From the NCBI GenBank assembly GCA_025210745.1, contig JAOARC010000032.1, positions 1 through 64,000 of the forward strand: a DNA stretch of 64,000 bases. Direction: 5' to 3'. Position numbers and translations under genes: made by a program. The notes below the pieces were generated by a model. The model made no database searches and was not told the origin of the DNA. It was given only the letters and a program-made list of their open reading frames with translations. The DNA comes from Bacteriovoracaceae bacterium. GTDB lineage: Bacteria; Bdellovibrionota; Bacteriovoracia; Bacteriovoracales; Bacteriovoracaceae. This document shows, one piece after another, positions 27,061 through 37,102 of the stretch (its first letter is position 1; each line of letters starts with the position of its first letter).

Positions 27061-28062
27061 ATGGAATTTTTTAATACAAAGATATCTGGCTCAGGAAAGT
27101 TTAATCCTGAAAAAATAATGACAAATGAGGATCTTACCAAAATGGTAGATACCTCTGATGAGTGGATCGTTCAAAGAACAGGAATTAAAGAACGAAGAAT
27201 AGCAGACCTGGACAAAGGTGAATACCCAAGTGGTATGGCTTACTATGCTGCTAAAGATGCAATTGAAAAAGCAGGTCTAGAGCCTAATGATATTGATATG
27301 ATCTTATTTTCAATAACTCTTCCAGACATGCTATTTCCAAGCACGGCATCCCAGCTACAAGATAAGCTTGGTATCACAACTCATTGTGCTTGCCTTGATA
27401 TAAATGCAGCCTGTACAGGTTGGGTATATGGGCTAACTTTAGGAAACTCTCTTATTCAAACAGGTGCCTATAAAAATGTTCTGGTTGTTGGAACAGAGAT
27501 GACTTCTGCTTTTAATAACTGGGAAGATAGAAACTCTTGTATTTTATTTGGAGATGGCTCTGGCGCCGTTGTATTATCAAGAGCTGAAGCTACAGAAGAA
27601 TGTGCAATTGTTGATAGCGTTCTAAGTTGTGATTCATCTAAAGCAGATACTCTTATTCTTTACAAAGGTGGAAGTAAAGCTCCTATCACTCATGAGGTTT
27701 TAAATAATAAAGAACAATATGTAACAATGGATGGACAAGTTGTTTTTAAAAATGCCGTAAAAACGATGGCAAAACATTGTGCGACACTACTAAAAAGAAA
27801 TAACTTAACAACTAATGATATTGACTGGTTTATTCCTCATCAAGCAAACTTAAGAATTATTGAAACAACAGCAAAACTTTTAAACTACCCTATGGAAAAA
27901 GTTATTTGTAATGTTGAAAAATATGCAAACACGTCATCAGCTTCCATTCCTATTGCTCTCACAGAAGCAATTAACGATGGAAGAATCAAAAGAGGACAAA
28001 CTCTTTTATTTGCCGCTTTTGGAGCTGGGCTTACAAGCGGTGCTGTTCTTATAAAATTTTAG
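27061..28062 (+). CDS. fabH: beta-ketoacyl-ACP synthase III
   Basis: Starts fatty-acid synthesis by condensing acetyl-CoA with malonyl-ACP. 333 residues with the Cys-His-Asn triad: NAACTGWVYG (Cys near 119), WFIPHQANLRI (His) and KYANTSSASIPIAL (Asn). C-terminal FAAFGAGLTSGAVLIKF is typical. Starts the block fabH-fabD-fabG-acpP-fabF. Preceded by a hairpin and T-run that may control entry of polymerase. Confidence 0.97.
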   Translation: MEFFNTKISGSGKFNPEKIMTNEDLTKMVDTSDEWIVQRTGIKERRIADLDKGEYPSGMAYYAAKDAIEKAGLEPNDIDMILFSITLPDMLFPSTASQLQDKLGITTHCACLDINAACTGWVYGLTLGNSLIQTGAYKNVLVVGTEMTSAFNNWEDRNSCILFGDGSGAVVLSRAEATEECAIVDSVLSCDSSKADTLILYKGGSKAPITHEVLNNKEQYVTMDGQVVFKNAVKTMAKHCATLLKRNNLTTNDIDWFIPHQANLRIIETTAKLLNYPMEKVICNVEKYANTSSASIPIALTEAINDGRIKRGQTLLFAAFGAGLTSGAVLIKF

Positions 28063-28070
28063 GAGATAGT

Positions 28071-29021
28071 ATGGGTGTAACTCTGATCTTTCCTGGGCAA
28101 GGTGCTCAGTATGTTGGAATGGGTAAAAACTTAAATGATACTTCATTATTTGATAGTGCTAGTAGTGCTATTGATTTTGATCTAAAAAATTTATGTTTTG
28201 AAGGTCCAATTGAAACCTTAACTCTAACAAAATATACACAACCAGCGATTGTTACTCATTCAGTTAGCTTATTTAAAGAAGTAAAATCTATTTTAGATAA
28301 AAGAGATATCTCTATTGATCAAGTTTTAGGTCATTCTGTTGGTGAGTATAGTGCTCTTGTTGCAGCTGGAGCATTGAGCTTTGAAGATGCTATTAAAGCT
28401 GTTCACAATCGTGGGATATTCATGCAAGAAGCAACCCCAGAAGGTGCTGGAAAAATGTATGCGATTGTTAGAGTACCTAAAGAAGAAATCTTAAAAGCTT
28501 GCGCGGCTTCTAGTAATGAATCTGGAAAAGTTATGCCAGCAAACTTTAATGAGCCAATGCAAACTGTTATTTCAGGGGATGCTGATGCCTGTGATAGAGC
28601 TGTAAAATGGTTAGAAGAAAACTTTGAAAAAAGACATATGGCCATACCTTTAAAAGTGTCAGCTCCTTTTCATAGTTCTTTAATGATGCCAGCACAAAAT
28701 AAAATGGAAGAATTTTTAAACACAGTTTCAATTAATGAAAATGAAATTAGTTATATTTCAAATATTGATGCTAAATTAAATTCGAAAGGAACCTCTTCAA
28801 ATACCATTAAAGATAATTTAGTAAAACAAATTTCTGGAAGCGTTCAGTGGACTGACAGTATTAGTTCTCTAGATGAAAATACTATTTTTATTGAAGTTGG
28901 ACCTGGAAAAGTACTAACTGGATTAAATAAGAAAATTAATAAAGCTTATAAAACTTTTACCATTGATTCAGAAGATGGATTAACAAAGCTTGAGGATTTT
29001 TTAAATGAATGCAACTTATAA
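28071..29021 (+). CDS. fabD: malonyl-CoA:ACP transacylase
   Basis: 316 residues. LIFPGQGAQYVGMG at the start, catalytic serine in GHSVGEYSALVAAG, catalytic histidine in SAPFHSSLM, all canonical FabD motifs. Loads malonyl onto ACP. Eight bases after fabH, with ribosome site AGGAGAT; its 3' end overlaps the fabG start by 17 bases. Confidence 0.96.
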   Translation: MGVTLIFPGQGAQYVGMGKNLNDTSLFDSASSAIDFDLKNLCFEGPIETLTLTKYTQPAIVTHSVSLFKEVKSILDKRDISIDQVLGHSVGEYSALVAAGALSFEDAIKAVHNRGIFMQEATPEGAGKMYAIVRVPKEEILKACAASSNESGKVMPANFNEPMQTVISGDADACDRAVKWLEENFEKRHMAIPLKVSAPFHSSLMMPAQNKMEEFLNTVSINENEISYISNIDAKLNSKGTSSNTIKDNLVKQISGSVQWTDSISSLDENTIFIEVGPGKVLTGLNKKINKAYKTFTIDSEDGLTKLEDFLNECNL

Positions 29022-29763
29022 TGACTTAAAAGAAAAAGTAATTCTCATTACTGGAGCTTCAAGAGGTATTGGAAAACAAATAGCTAAGTCTTTAGCTTCT
29101 CAGGGTGCTCATATTGTTTTTAACTATAGATCAAATGAAGCAGCGGCTTTGGAGCTTAAAGAAGAACTTTTAAAAGATGGTGCTTCTCATGTGTCAGCTT
29201 TATCTTTTGATGTAACAGACTATGAAAAAATGAAAAGTGAAATTGATGCTTTTTCAAAAGAACACACTATTAGCGGACTAATTAATAATGCTGGTATTTC
29301 AAAAGATCAACTTGCTATGAAAGTTAAACCTTCTGATATTGATGATATTTTAAATGTTAATCTTAAAGGAGCTATGAATCTTACTAATATTTTATCTCGA
29401 AGCTTTTTAAGAGCCAAAGATGTTTCAATAATCAATATAAGTTCAGTAGTAGGACTTATGGGAAACCTATCTCAAACAACATATGCTGCTTCTAAAGCTG
29501 GTATGATTGGATATAGTAAATCTTTAGCTAAAGAACTAGCATCTCGTAAGGTAAGGGTTAATGTTATTTGCCCTGGATTTATTCAAACCCAAATGACTGA
29601 TGAACTATCAGATAAGGTAAAAGAAGAATATCAGAAGCTTATCCCCCTAGGAGACTTTGGTGCCACTGAAGATGTAGCAAATCTATGCTCTTTCCTAATG
29701 AGCGGCGCATCAAAATATATCACAGGAGAGGTGATTAAAGTTGACGGTGGTTTATACATTTAA
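29005..29763 (+). CDS. fabG: 3-oxoacyl-ACP reductase
   Basis: NADPH-dependent short-chain dehydrogenase, 252 residues. Cofactor motif ITGASRGIGKQIA near residue 15, NNAG (INNAGISKD), catalytic Ser (NISSVVG) and YAASKAGMIGYSK (Tyr/Lys). C-terminal KYITGEVIKVDGGLYI is typical of FabG. Overlaps fabD. Confidence 0.95.
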   Translation: MNATYNDLKEKVILITGASRGIGKQIAKSLASQGAHIVFNYRSNEAAALELKEELLKDGASHVSALSFDVTDYEKMKSEIDAFSKEHTISGLINNAGISKDQLAMKVKPSDIDDILNVNLKGAMNLTNILSRSFLRAKDVSIINISSVVGLMGNLSQTTYAASKAGMIGYSKSLAKELASRKVRVNVICPGFIQTQMTDELSDKVKEEYQKLIPLGDFGATEDVANLCSFLMSGASKYITGEVIKVDGGLYI

Positions 29764-29833
29764 TATCTTATACGAAAGATAATTTAATAATTATAAAGAC
29801 ATAGATACACTAGTATCAGTTTGGAGGAACATA

Positions 29834-30067
29834 ATGGAAACTCAAGAAAAAGTAATTAAAATTGTTAGTGAAGCGACAAAAGTTGAAGCGGCAAATATTA
29901 AAGCTGATACAAATTTTGTAGATGATTTAAACTTAGATTCTTTAGACATGGTTGAAATGATGATGAAGATGGAAGAAGAATTTGGCATTGAAATCCCAGA
30001 AGATAAAACAGAAGATCTAAAAACGATCAGTGATGTTACAAACTTTCTAAAAACAAATCTTAACTAA
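29834..30067 (+). CDS. acpP: acyl carrier protein
   Basis: 77 residues, acidic, with the phosphopantetheine serine in DDLNLDSLDMVEMMMK. Ribosome site TTGGAGGA, a strong one befitting an abundant protein. A terminator follows directly, so much transcription probably stops here before fabF. Confidence 0.97.
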   Translation: METQEKVIKIVSEATKVEAANIKADTNFVDDLNLDSLDMVEMMMKMEEEFGIEIPEDKTEDLKTISDVTNFLKTNLN

Positions 30068-30075
30068 TAACAAGG

Positions 30076-30099
30076 CCTCCCTACTTGGGAGGTTTTTTT
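30076..30099 (+). terminator. Rho-independent terminator after acpP
   Basis: Stem CCTCCC (30076-30081) / GGGAGG (30087-30092), loop TACTT, followed by seven T. It sits between acpP and fabF, so it likely limits read-through and raises ACP relative to FabF. Confidence 0.9.
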
Positions 30100-30117
30100 G
30101 TTTTAGAGACTAAATTT

Positions 30118-31365
30118 ATGAATATAAGAAAAGTAGCAATAACTGGTATTGGTTCTATATGTGGTCTTGGTCACAATACTGATGAGATTTGGAATAACTC
30201 ATTAAAGGCACAGTCGGGAATAAAACTAATTCAAGCTGATAATGCTGATCAATTTCCAGTAAAGTTTGCTGGACTAATTGATAATTTTGAAATTAGTGAA
30301 GGTTTATTAACAGCAAAAGAACAATCTAGATATGATAGATTTATTCATCTTGCACTCCACTCTACAGATGAAGCGATTAAACAATCTGGCTTATTAGAAG
30401 CTGGTTATGATCCTTATAGAATTGGATCGATTTTAGGAACGGGACTTGGTGGTTTTCCTTTTATAGAAAATACTCATAAAACCTTTTTAGAAAAAGGTCC
30501 AAGAAGAGTGTCTCCTTTTTTTGTCCCTTCATTTATTCCTAATATGGCCACGGGAAAAATCTCGATGCTTTATAACTTTAAAGGAATTAATCATGCTGTA
30601 AGTAGTGCTTGTGCTTCAAGTGCTCACGCTATTGCGGCAGCGGCAACAGAAATTATGCTAGGTCGATGTGATGCTATTGTAACAGGAGGAGCTGAAGCCG
30701 TCGTAAGTCCTCTTACGATTACTGGCTTTAATGCCATGAAAGCTCTTAGCAAAGATGAAGATAACTATGCAAGTGCATCTAGACCTTTTGACAAAACAAG
30801 ATCTGGTTTTGTTATGGGAGAAGGTGCTGGAATCTTAATTTTAGAAGATTTAGAAAAAGCAAAAGCTCGTGGAGCTAAAATTTTAGCACAAGTTGTTGGC
30901 TTTGGAGCTACTGCCGATGCTTATCATATTACTTCTCCTCATCCAGAAGGACAAGGTACAATTCCATGTATGAAACAAGCATTAGATAATGCTGGAATTA
31001 CTCCTGATAAGATTGATTATATAAATGCTCATGGAACATCTACACCCTTAGGTGACATCGCTGAAACAAAAGCAATTAAAGCTGTATTTGGAGAACATGC
31101 AAATAAATTAAATGTTAGTTCTACAAAATCTATGACAGGACATTTACTTGGAGCTGCAGCGGGAATAGAGTCTGTATTTTGTGTAAAAGCAATTATGGAG
31201 CAAACTGTCCCTCCTACAGCTCATTTAAATGAACAAGATGAGCTGTGTGATTTAAATTATACTGCTAATGAGCCACAAAAAAGAAATATTGAATATACAT
31301 TAAATAACTCATTTGGATTTGGTGGAACAAATTCAACTTTAATTTTTAAAAGGTATAATGATTAA
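30118..31365 (+). CDS. fabF: beta-ketoacyl-ACP synthase II
   Basis: 415 residues. Cysteine in [14 protein letters not shown], first histidine [12 protein letters not shown], second histidine [14 protein letters not shown], and the final [14 protein letters not shown]. The frame is open upstream to a TTG at 30085 inside the terminator, but ATG 30118 ([13 protein letters not shown]) is the family start. Its ribosome site is weak. Stop overlaps the glyA ATG by one base (TAATG). Confidence 0.96.
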   Translation: MNIRKVAITGIGSICGLGHNTDEIWNNSLKAQSGIKLIQADNADQFPVKFAGLIDNFEISEGLLTAKEQSRYDRFIHLALHSTDEAIKQSGLLEAGYDPYRIGSILGTGLGGFPFIENTHKTFLEKGPRRVSPFFVPSFIPNMATGKISMLYNFKGINHAVSSACASSAHAIAAAATEIMLGRCDAIVTGGAEAVVSPLTITGFNAMKALSKDEDNYASASRPFDKTRSGFVMGEGAGILILEDLEKAKARGAKILAQVVGFGATADAYHITSPHPEGQGTIPCMKQALDNAGITPDKIDYINAHGTSTPLGDIAETKAIKAVFGEHANKLNVSSTKSMTGHLLGAAAGIESVFCVKAIMEQTVPPTAHLNEQDELCDLNYTANEPQKRNIEYTLNNSFGFGGTNSTLIFKRYND

Positions 31366-32600
31366 TGGAAAACCTTAAAAACACAGACCCACAAATTTTT
31401 GAAATCATTGGTGATGAACTTAAAAGACAAGAAGATGGATTAGAACTAATCGCTTCGGAAAACTATTGTTCAAAAGCTGTAATGCAAGCTTGTGGGAGTG
31501 TTCTTACAAATAAATATGCTGAAGGATATCCTGGAAAAAGATATTACGGTGGATGTGTTTACGTTGATAAATCAGAAGACCTTGCCATTGAAAGGTTAAA
31601 AGAAATCTTTGGAGCAAAATACGCTAACGTTCAACCTCATAGTGGATCTGGTGCTAATATGGCAGTATATTTTGCTTGTCTTACTCCAGGAGACACAGTT
31701 TTAGGAATGAGCCTTGATGATGGTGGCCACTTAACTCATGGATCTAAAGTAAATTTTTCAGGAAAGCTATTTAACTTTGAAAGTTATGGATTAGATAAGG
31801 AAAGCGAAACATTAAACTATGAGCAAATACGAGCAAAAGCAATTAAAGTAAAGCCAAAGCTTATCGTGGCTGGAGCAAGTGCTTATTCAAGAACAATTGA
31901 TTTTAGTGAGTTTAGAAAAATTGCAGATGAAGTTGGCGCTCTTTTATTAGTTGATATGGCCCATATTGCTGGGCTCGTAGCTGCTGGTCTTCACCCTAAC
32001 CCAATTGAATATGCTGATTTTGTAACAAGTACGACTCATAAAACTCTAAGAGGACCTAGGGGTGGAATTATATTATCCAATAAAGAAGATTGGTTTAAAA
32101 AACTTAATTCAAATATCTTTCCAGGAATTCAAGGTGGACCACTAGAGCATATTATTGCCGCTAAAGCTGTTGCATTTAAAGAAGCTTTATCTAGTGACTT
32201 TAAAACATATCAAGAACAAGTTGTTAAAAATGCTAATGTGCTTGCACAAGGACTAATCTCAAATGGGATTGAATTAGTATCTAATGGAACAGATAATCAT
32301 CTTATTTTGGTAAAAACGGACTCTGTAAATTTATCCGGAAAAGATGCGGAAAGTATTCTTGAAAGCGTTCATATTACATGTAATAAAAATATGATCCCAA
32401 ATGATACAAGATCTCCATTTGTTACTAGTGGTATTAGAATTGGAACTCCAGCTATTACTACAAGAGGTCTAAAAGAAGATCATATGAAGCTTATTGCTAA
32501 TTGGATTTTTAAAGCTTTAAAGAACCATGAAGATGAAACAATTTTAAATACGATTAGAGATGAAGTATTATCTCTATGTAATGAATACCCTGTATATTAA
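31365..32600 (+). CDS. glyA: serine hydroxymethyltransferase
   Basis: 411 residues. Converts serine and tetrahydrofolate to glycine and methylene-[33 protein letters not shown] lysine in [14 protein letters not shown], and [14 protein letters not shown]. Co-translated with fabF (one-base overlap). Nothing unusual. Confidence 0.97.
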   Translation: MENLKNTDPQIFEIIGDELKRQEDGLELIASENYCSKAVMQACGSVLTNKYAEGYPGKRYYGGCVYVDKSEDLAIERLKEIFGAKYANVQPHSGSGANMAVYFACLTPGDTVLGMSLDDGGHLTHGSKVNFSGKLFNFESYGLDKESETLNYEQIRAKAIKVKPKLIVAGASAYSRTIDFSEFRKIADEVGALLLVDMAHIAGLVAAGLHPNPIEYADFVTSTTHKTLRGPRGGIILSNKEDWFKKLNSNIFPGIQGGPLEHIIAAKAVAFKEALSSDFKTYQEQVVKNANVLAQGLISNGIELVSNGTDNHLILVKTDSVNLSGKDAESILESVHITCNKNMIPNDTRSPFVTSGIRIGTPAITTRGLKEDHMKLIANWIFKALKNHEDETILNTIRDEVLSLCNEYPVY

Positions 32601-32609
32601 GGAAGAAAA

Positions 32610-32822
32610 ATGAAAAAACTATTTATTTTATCAAGTTTAGTTTTATTTATCGCTTGTAATGAAACAAAGAATGAAGCACAAGATGGTTTTGTAGAAGAAA
32701 ATGATATGTGTATTTGTACTAAAGAATATAATCCTGTTTGTGGATCAAATGGAGTTACTTATGGAAACTCTTGTGAAGCAAAATGTGCAAAGGTTACTTT
32801 TACTCAAGGTGAATGTAAGTAA
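32610..32822 (+). CDS. Kazal-type lipoprotein (possible serine-protease inhibitor)
   Basis: 70 residues. Lipobox LVLFIACNE, short linker, then one Kazal domain: [28 protein letters not shown] followed by FTQGEC (pattern written from residues ~33-69), with six cysteines in Kazal spacing. Kazal domains block serine proteases; a membrane-anchored one could protect the cell's own surface from secreted proteases such as that at 50974. That role is inference. Ribosome site AAGGAAG; it follows glyA by 9 bases. Confidence 0.85.
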   Translation: MKKLFILSSLVLFIACNETKNEAQDGFVEENDMCICTKEYNPVCGSNGVTYGNSCEAKCAKVTFTQGECK

Positions 32823-32919
32823 TACTCCCTGACACATCACAGAAAAATACTTCTATATAAAGCTTACCTACTATATATCTTTAGTTGCCATAAGGATAAA
32901 TTAAGGCTAATTTGGCCCT

Positions 32920-33393
32920 ATGAAATGCCCATTTTGCAATAATAATGACACTAAAGTAGTAGATTCCAGACTTTTAAAGAATGGTATGTCTATTAGACGT
33001 AGAAGAAGATGTGAAAATAAAGAATGTGATAGAAGATTTACAACTTATGAGCACATTGAAATACAAATGCCTGTTGTTGTAAAAGTTGATGGTAGAAGAG
33101 AAACTTTTAATAGAGATAAGATCTTTAATGGTATCCAAAAAGCTTGTCAAAAAAGACCTATTTCTACGGAACAACTAGAAAGAGTTCTAGAAAATATTGA
33201 AAAAAATATTTTAGAAGAGTCAACAAAAGAAGTAAATTCTGTATTAATAGGCAATCTTGTAATGATGTACTTAAGAAATCTTGATCCCGTTGCATATATT
33301 AGATTTGCTTCCGTATATAGAAAGTTTCAAGATGTTGAAGAATTTGTTAATGATATTAAAGGTGATGAGGAAAACTTCAATACGTTAAGGTGA
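32920..33393 (+). CDS. nrdR: transcriptional repressor NrdR
   Basis: 157 residues. Zinc ribbon CPFCNNNDTKVVDSR with RRRRRCENKECDRRFTTYE, then an ATP-cone domain (VVKVDGRRETFNRDKIFNGIQKAC). NrdR represses ribonucleotide-reductase genes in response to dATP/ATP. Followed by nusB, a common neighbour. No convincing NrdR box was found in this window. Confidence 0.96.
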   Translation: MKCPFCNNNDTKVVDSRLLKNGMSIRRRRRCENKECDRRFTTYEHIEIQMPVVVKVDGRRETFNRDKIFNGIQKACQKRPISTEQLERVLENIEKNILEESTKEVNSVLIGNLVMMYLRNLDPVAYIRFASVYRKFQDVEEFVNDIKGDEENFNTLR

Positions 33394-33398
33394 TATAA

Positions 33399-33851
33399 GT
33401 GAATAAAAAAAGAGCTGCTAGAGAATTTTGTTTCCAATATTTTTTTCATCTTCAACTTCCTATCTTTAGAGAATTAAAAGATGAACTTGCTAAAGATGCA
33501 AGTGATAAAGTTATAATGGATTCTATTGAAGAATTTAAAGTTTCTACTAATACCCTTTTAGAAGGTGATTTATCAAACTTTGTCGTAAATCAAATCAAGC
33601 AAACTCTAATGAATTATGCTTCTTTAGAGGAAACAATAAAAGAATATTTAAAAAATTGGAAACTAGATAGACTTTCAAGAGTTGATAGCACAGTACTCTT
33701 ACTAGCTGTAAGTGAACTAAAATACAATAATAATGAGACATCAAAAAGTGTCGTGATTAATGAAGCTATTGAGATTGCTAAAAAGTTTGGAACTGCTTCA
33801 TCTGGATCATTTATTAATGGTGTATTAGATAAAATCGCCAATGCTAACTGA
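33399..33851 (+). CDS. nusB: transcription antitermination protein NusB
   Basis: 150 residues beginning with GTG: KKRAAREFCFQYFFHLQL, typical NusB opening. C-terminal half has NWKLDRLSRVDSTVLLLAVSEL, then VVINEAIEIAKKFGTASSGSFINGVLDKI, the diagnostic end. Binds boxA RNA with S10. Five bases after nrdR; its end overlaps the next gene by 11 bases. Confidence 0.96.
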   Translation: MNKKRAAREFCFQYFFHLQLPIFRELKDELAKDASDKVIMDSIEEFKVSTNTLLEGDLSNFVVNQIKQTLMNYASLEETIKEYLKNWKLDRLSRVDSTVLLLAVSELKYNNNETSKSVVINEAIEIAKKFGTASSGSFINGVLDKIANAN

Positions 33852-34221
33852 CTTTAATTTTTTAGAACAGATAGACTCTAGTATTGATGGTATCATTCAT
33901 ATAGAGCAAACGTATCTATCTTATAAATCTCATCACTATACTGAAATTAATTATATTTTTGATAGCCTTATTGCAAAGTCTTTAATGGAAAATACAGAAA
34001 ATAAAGATATTTGTTTTTTCCAAACAGACTCTTTTGATAAAAAACTTAACTATATTTTTTTAAAAATTAATAGCTTTAAAGACTTAAGTAAGCTTGATCA
34101 AATCTCACAAATCTTAGACACGACAGATAATAAGAGATATTTACTATTGAATTATTGTAAAAACCTTGATGAAATTGAAGTTAAAAAACATATTAAAAAT
34201 TACTTTAATATAGGAGATTAA
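33841..34221 (+). CDS. hypothetical protein
   Basis: 126 residues, no signal peptide or membrane helix, rich in K, D, I and N. I do not recognise it. It overlaps the nusB end by 11 bases and ends 8 bases before the YceI-like gene, so it belongs to the nrdR-nusB transcript. Confidence 0.5.
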   Translation: MLTDFNFLEQIDSSIDGIIHIEQTYLSYKSHHYTEINYIFDSLIAKSLMENTENKDICFFQTDSFDKKLNYIFLKINSFKDLSKLDQISQILDTTDNKRYLLLNYCKNLDEIEVKKHIKNYFNIGD

Positions 34222-34229
34222 GGTTATCT

Positions 34230-34796
34230 ATGAAATATATTTTTATACTTATTATTTTTACACATTTTGCACTAGCTAAAAACTGTATCTATAAAATTGA
34301 AGCACAGGATATTGAAGCTAACTGGACAGCATTTAAAACACCTGCAAAAGTTGGTGTTAGTGGTCGCTTTAAAAGTCTCGGTTTAAAGAAAGAAATATTT
34401 AGTGCAGCATCTATAAAAGAAGCTATTACTGGGGTTAGTTTTAATATCAATACAATGAGTACCTGGACAAGAAATAATGCTAGAGATGCCAAAATCATTA
34501 AGTTTTTCTTTTCTGGACATAAAGATGGCTTTAAAATAACAGGAAAAATTAATAAAATTAAAAATAACAAGCTCCATCTTGATATAAAGATGAATGGAGT
34601 ATCTAAAACTGTTCCAATGAATATCACTCAAGAAAGCTCAATTTTCAGGGCACGAGGGACAATTGATATTTTTGATTTTGGCCTTCATTCTTCTTTAGCT
34701 AAAATCAATAAAGCATGTCAAAAGCTTCACCAAGGAAAAACCTGGAATGATGTTGACATAGAATTAAAAATTAATTTTGATAAGACTTGTAAATAA
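34230..34796 (+). CDS. YceI-like periplasmic protein
   Basis: 188 residues with a signal peptide (KYIFILIIFTHFALA), then a YceI-type lipocalin-like beta-barrel (IEANWTAFKTPAKVGVSGRFKSLG, ASIKEAITGVSFNINTMSTWT, AKIIKFFF). YceI proteins bind isoprenoid-type lipids in the periplasm. Two cysteines flank the barrel. The last gene before a bidirectional terminator. Confidence 0.75.
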   Translation: MKYIFILIIFTHFALAKNCIYKIEAQDIEANWTAFKTPAKVGVSGRFKSLGLKKEIFSAASIKEAITGVSFNINTMSTWTRNNARDAKIIKFFFSGHKDGFKITGKINKIKNNKLHLDIKMNGVSKTVPMNITQESSIFRARGTIDIFDFGLHSSLAKINKACQKLHQGKTWNDVDIELKINFDKTCK

Positions 34797-34848
34797 GTCT
34801 TCCCCACTTATGCGATAGCCAGTAGAATTTGAGTTACAGTTAACATAA

Positions 34849-34875
34849 AAAAAGGCTTCATAAAGAAGCCTTTTT
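34849..34875. terminator. bidirectional terminator
   Basis: Stem AAAAAGGCTTC (34849-34859) / GAAGCCTTTTT (34865-34875), loop ATAAA. It has T runs on both strands and lies between the YceI-like gene (plus) and the E1 dehydrogenase gene (minus, ends 34899), so it serves both. Confidence 0.88.
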
Positions 34876-34898
34876 CAAAAAATAAATTTTATAAATTT

Positions 34899-36938
34899 CT
34901 AGTAATTAAGAATCTCTCTAACAGCATCCTCAATCTTATCAGCATTAGGAAGTACTGCTTTTTCTAAAATTCTATTAAACCCTACTGGAGTAAATGTAGA
35001 TCCAACTCTTTTAACAGGAGCATCAAGATCTTCAAAACAAAGCTCGTTAATTTTAGCTACAATCTCTCCACCAAAACCACCAAATACTTTATCTTCATGA
35101 ACAACGAGTGCTCTATTTGTTTTTCTAACTGTTTCTACAATAGCATCTTCATCTAATGGAATTAGAGATCTAAGATCAATAACTTCAATATCATATCCTT
35201 CATCTGCTAACTTTTCAGCCACAGCTAATGAAAAATGTACTGTATTTCCATAAGTGATAATTGAAAGGTCAGATCCTTGCCTTCTTGTTCTAGCTTTTCC
35301 AAAAGGAACTTCAAATCCTTCTGGTACTACAGTCATAGCCTCTTTAGAATTATATTGAGTCTTAGGCTCAAGGTAAACCGTTGGACCTTCACTTCTCATA
35401 GAAGTTCTAAGCAATCCAGCTGCATCATCAGCAAAAGCAGGACAAACAATTCTAATCCCAGGAAGAGTTGATAATGCTCCTTCAATATTTTGCGAGTGAT
35501 ATAATCCTCCACCAATGTATCCACCAGAAGCTAGTCTGATTGTAATGTTTGGAGAAAATGCACCATTACTTCTCCAGTAATCATGAGACGTTTCCACCAT
35601 TTGTTCCATTGCTGGCCAAAAGTAATCTGCAAATTCAGCTCCCTCAACAACGATTCTAATATCATCTCTAAAACGGCTCATTCCATTAGCTGTTCCTAAG
35701 ATATAATCTTCTGCGATTGGACCATTGAAAACTCTTTCAATTCCAAACTCTTGTTGCATACCTTTTGATACATTAAAAATCCCACCTTTTTCTTTGTTGG
35801 CCATATCTTGCCCCCAAATAAAAGTATGCGGGTTATGTCTAAATTCTTCCTTGAGTGTAGAGTTTAAAGCTGTAATAAACTTAATAGGCTCTCCATCTTC
35901 ATCATGAGTTCCATCACCAAACTTATCACCAGCATAAGGCTCAGGTATAATATAATCATAGATTGACTCAGCAGTTGGATGTGGAGCTTTAACACCAGCC
36001 TTATGAGCTTCCATTAATTGTGCCTTACATTGGGCTTCAATTTCTTCTAATTCTTTTTCAGTAAATTTTCCTGACTTTAATAAAATATTTTTATATTTTG
36101 GAAGTGGATCTTGAGCAACAGCAGCTGCGATCTCTTCTTCATCTCTATACCATTCGTGCTTATCAGAGTTTGAGTGGTTCCCCATTCTTACACAATGAGC
36201 GTGAACAATAACTGGCTCTGATTTTTCTAAAGCATGTTTTCTTGCTGCTATCATTGTATTCATTGAATCAAAAACATCTTTTCCATCACAGTGAACGATT
36301 TGAAGGTTTTTAAATCCTGTAAAGTTGTCTGCTGCAAACTCATTTGCCGTTTGATCTTTTTTAGGAACAGAAATTCCATACCCGTTATCTTGGAAGACAA
36401 ATACGACAGGAAGTTTTTCATTAGACGCTCCATTAATAGCTTCATAACAATAACCTTCTGAAGTAGAAGATTCACCTTGACTTGATATTGCTACACCTTT
36501 GTGATCGTATCTTTTCATTCCTCTTGCAACACCAACTGCATGCAAAGTATGGTTACCAGTACAACTTGAAACGTTATGAATATTCCATTCTGGTTTAGCA
36601 AAGTGATTAGACATATGACGTCCACCAGAAGCAAGATCATCTGCTTTTGATAGACCATTTAAAATAATTTCAGTTGCACTTACACCTGCAGATAATGCTG
36701 TTTGCATATCTCTATAGTAAGGGAACATATGATCAACTTCTTTATCAAAAACTTGTCCGATTGCTAACTGGATCGCATCATGTCCAGCATATGGCGCGTG
36801 GTATGACCAACCTAAAGCTTGCTTAAGATAGTTAGGTGCTCTTTCATCTAACATACGACCTAGAACTAAAAGTTCGTACCATTTTTTCAGGTCTTCTTTT
36901 TTGGTTTTTTTAATATCATGAACCTTAGCTACTTTCAC
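34899..36938 (-). CDS. 2-oxo acid dehydrogenase E1, alpha-beta fusion (branched-chain type)
   Basis: 679 residues. The N-terminal half is E1 alpha: TPP/Mg motif GESSTSEGYCYEAINGAS with VFVFQDNGYGIS; the C-terminal half (from ~residue 345) is E1 beta: GQDMANKEKGGIFNVSKGMQQEFG, RVFNGPIAEDYILG, VVEGAEFADYFWPA, and ALVVHEDKVFGGFGGEI. It decarboxylates a 2-oxo acid and reductively acylates a lipoyl E2. Starts at GTG with AGGAG eight bases upstream. No E2 or E3 gene is nearby, so substrate (branched-chain versus pyruvate) is uncertain. Confidence 0.88.
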   Translation of the reverse strand: MKVAKVHDIKKTKKEDLKKWYELLVLGRMLDERAPNYLKQALGWSYHAPYAGHDAIQLAIGQVFDKEVDHMFPYYRDMQTALSAGVSATEIILNGLSKADDLASGGRHMSNHFAKPEWNIHNVSSCTGNHTLHAVGVARGMKRYDHKGVAISSQGESSTSEGYCYEAINGASNEKLPVVFVFQDNGYGISVPKKDQTANEFAADNFTGFKNLQIVHCDGKDVFDSMNTMIAARKHALEKSEPVIVHAHCVRMGNHSNSDKHEWYRDEEEIAAAVAQDPLPKYKNILLKSGKFTEKELEEIEAQCKAQLMEAHKAGVKAPHPTAESIYDYIIPEPYAGDKFGDGTHDEDGEPIKFITALNSTLKEEFRHNPHTFIWGQDMANKEKGGIFNVSKGMQQEFGIERVFNGPIAEDYILGTANGMSRFRDDIRIVVEGAEFADYFWPAMEQMVETSHDYWRSNGAFSPNITIRLASGGYIGGGLYHSQNIEGALSTLPGIRIVCPAFADDAAGLLRTSMRSEGPTVYLEPKTQYNSKEAMTVVPEGFEVPFGKARTRRQGSDLSIITYGNTVHFSLAVAEKLADEGYDIEVIDLRSLIPLDEDAIVETVRKTNRALVVHEDKVFGGFGGEIVAKINELCFEDLDAPVKRVGSTFTPVGFNRILEKAVLPNADKIEDAVREILNY

Positions 36939-37102
36939 TTTGAGTACTCTCCTAAAATTGTTTATATGTAAGTGCTTGAAAAATTAGCATAATATACCAT
37001 ATTTGGCCAAGAACATTAGTTAAGAACAGGTTTTTTCGAGCATATATTGCCGCGCTGCACGTAAGAATAAATTTAAATGTATTTAAAGTCGATAAACTCT
37101 AT

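Noticed and set aside
32867..32883. NrdR-box-like sequence before nrdR
   Set aside because: Only the central TATATAT part fits; the outer CAC/GTG arms are missing, so it is no better than AT-rich background.
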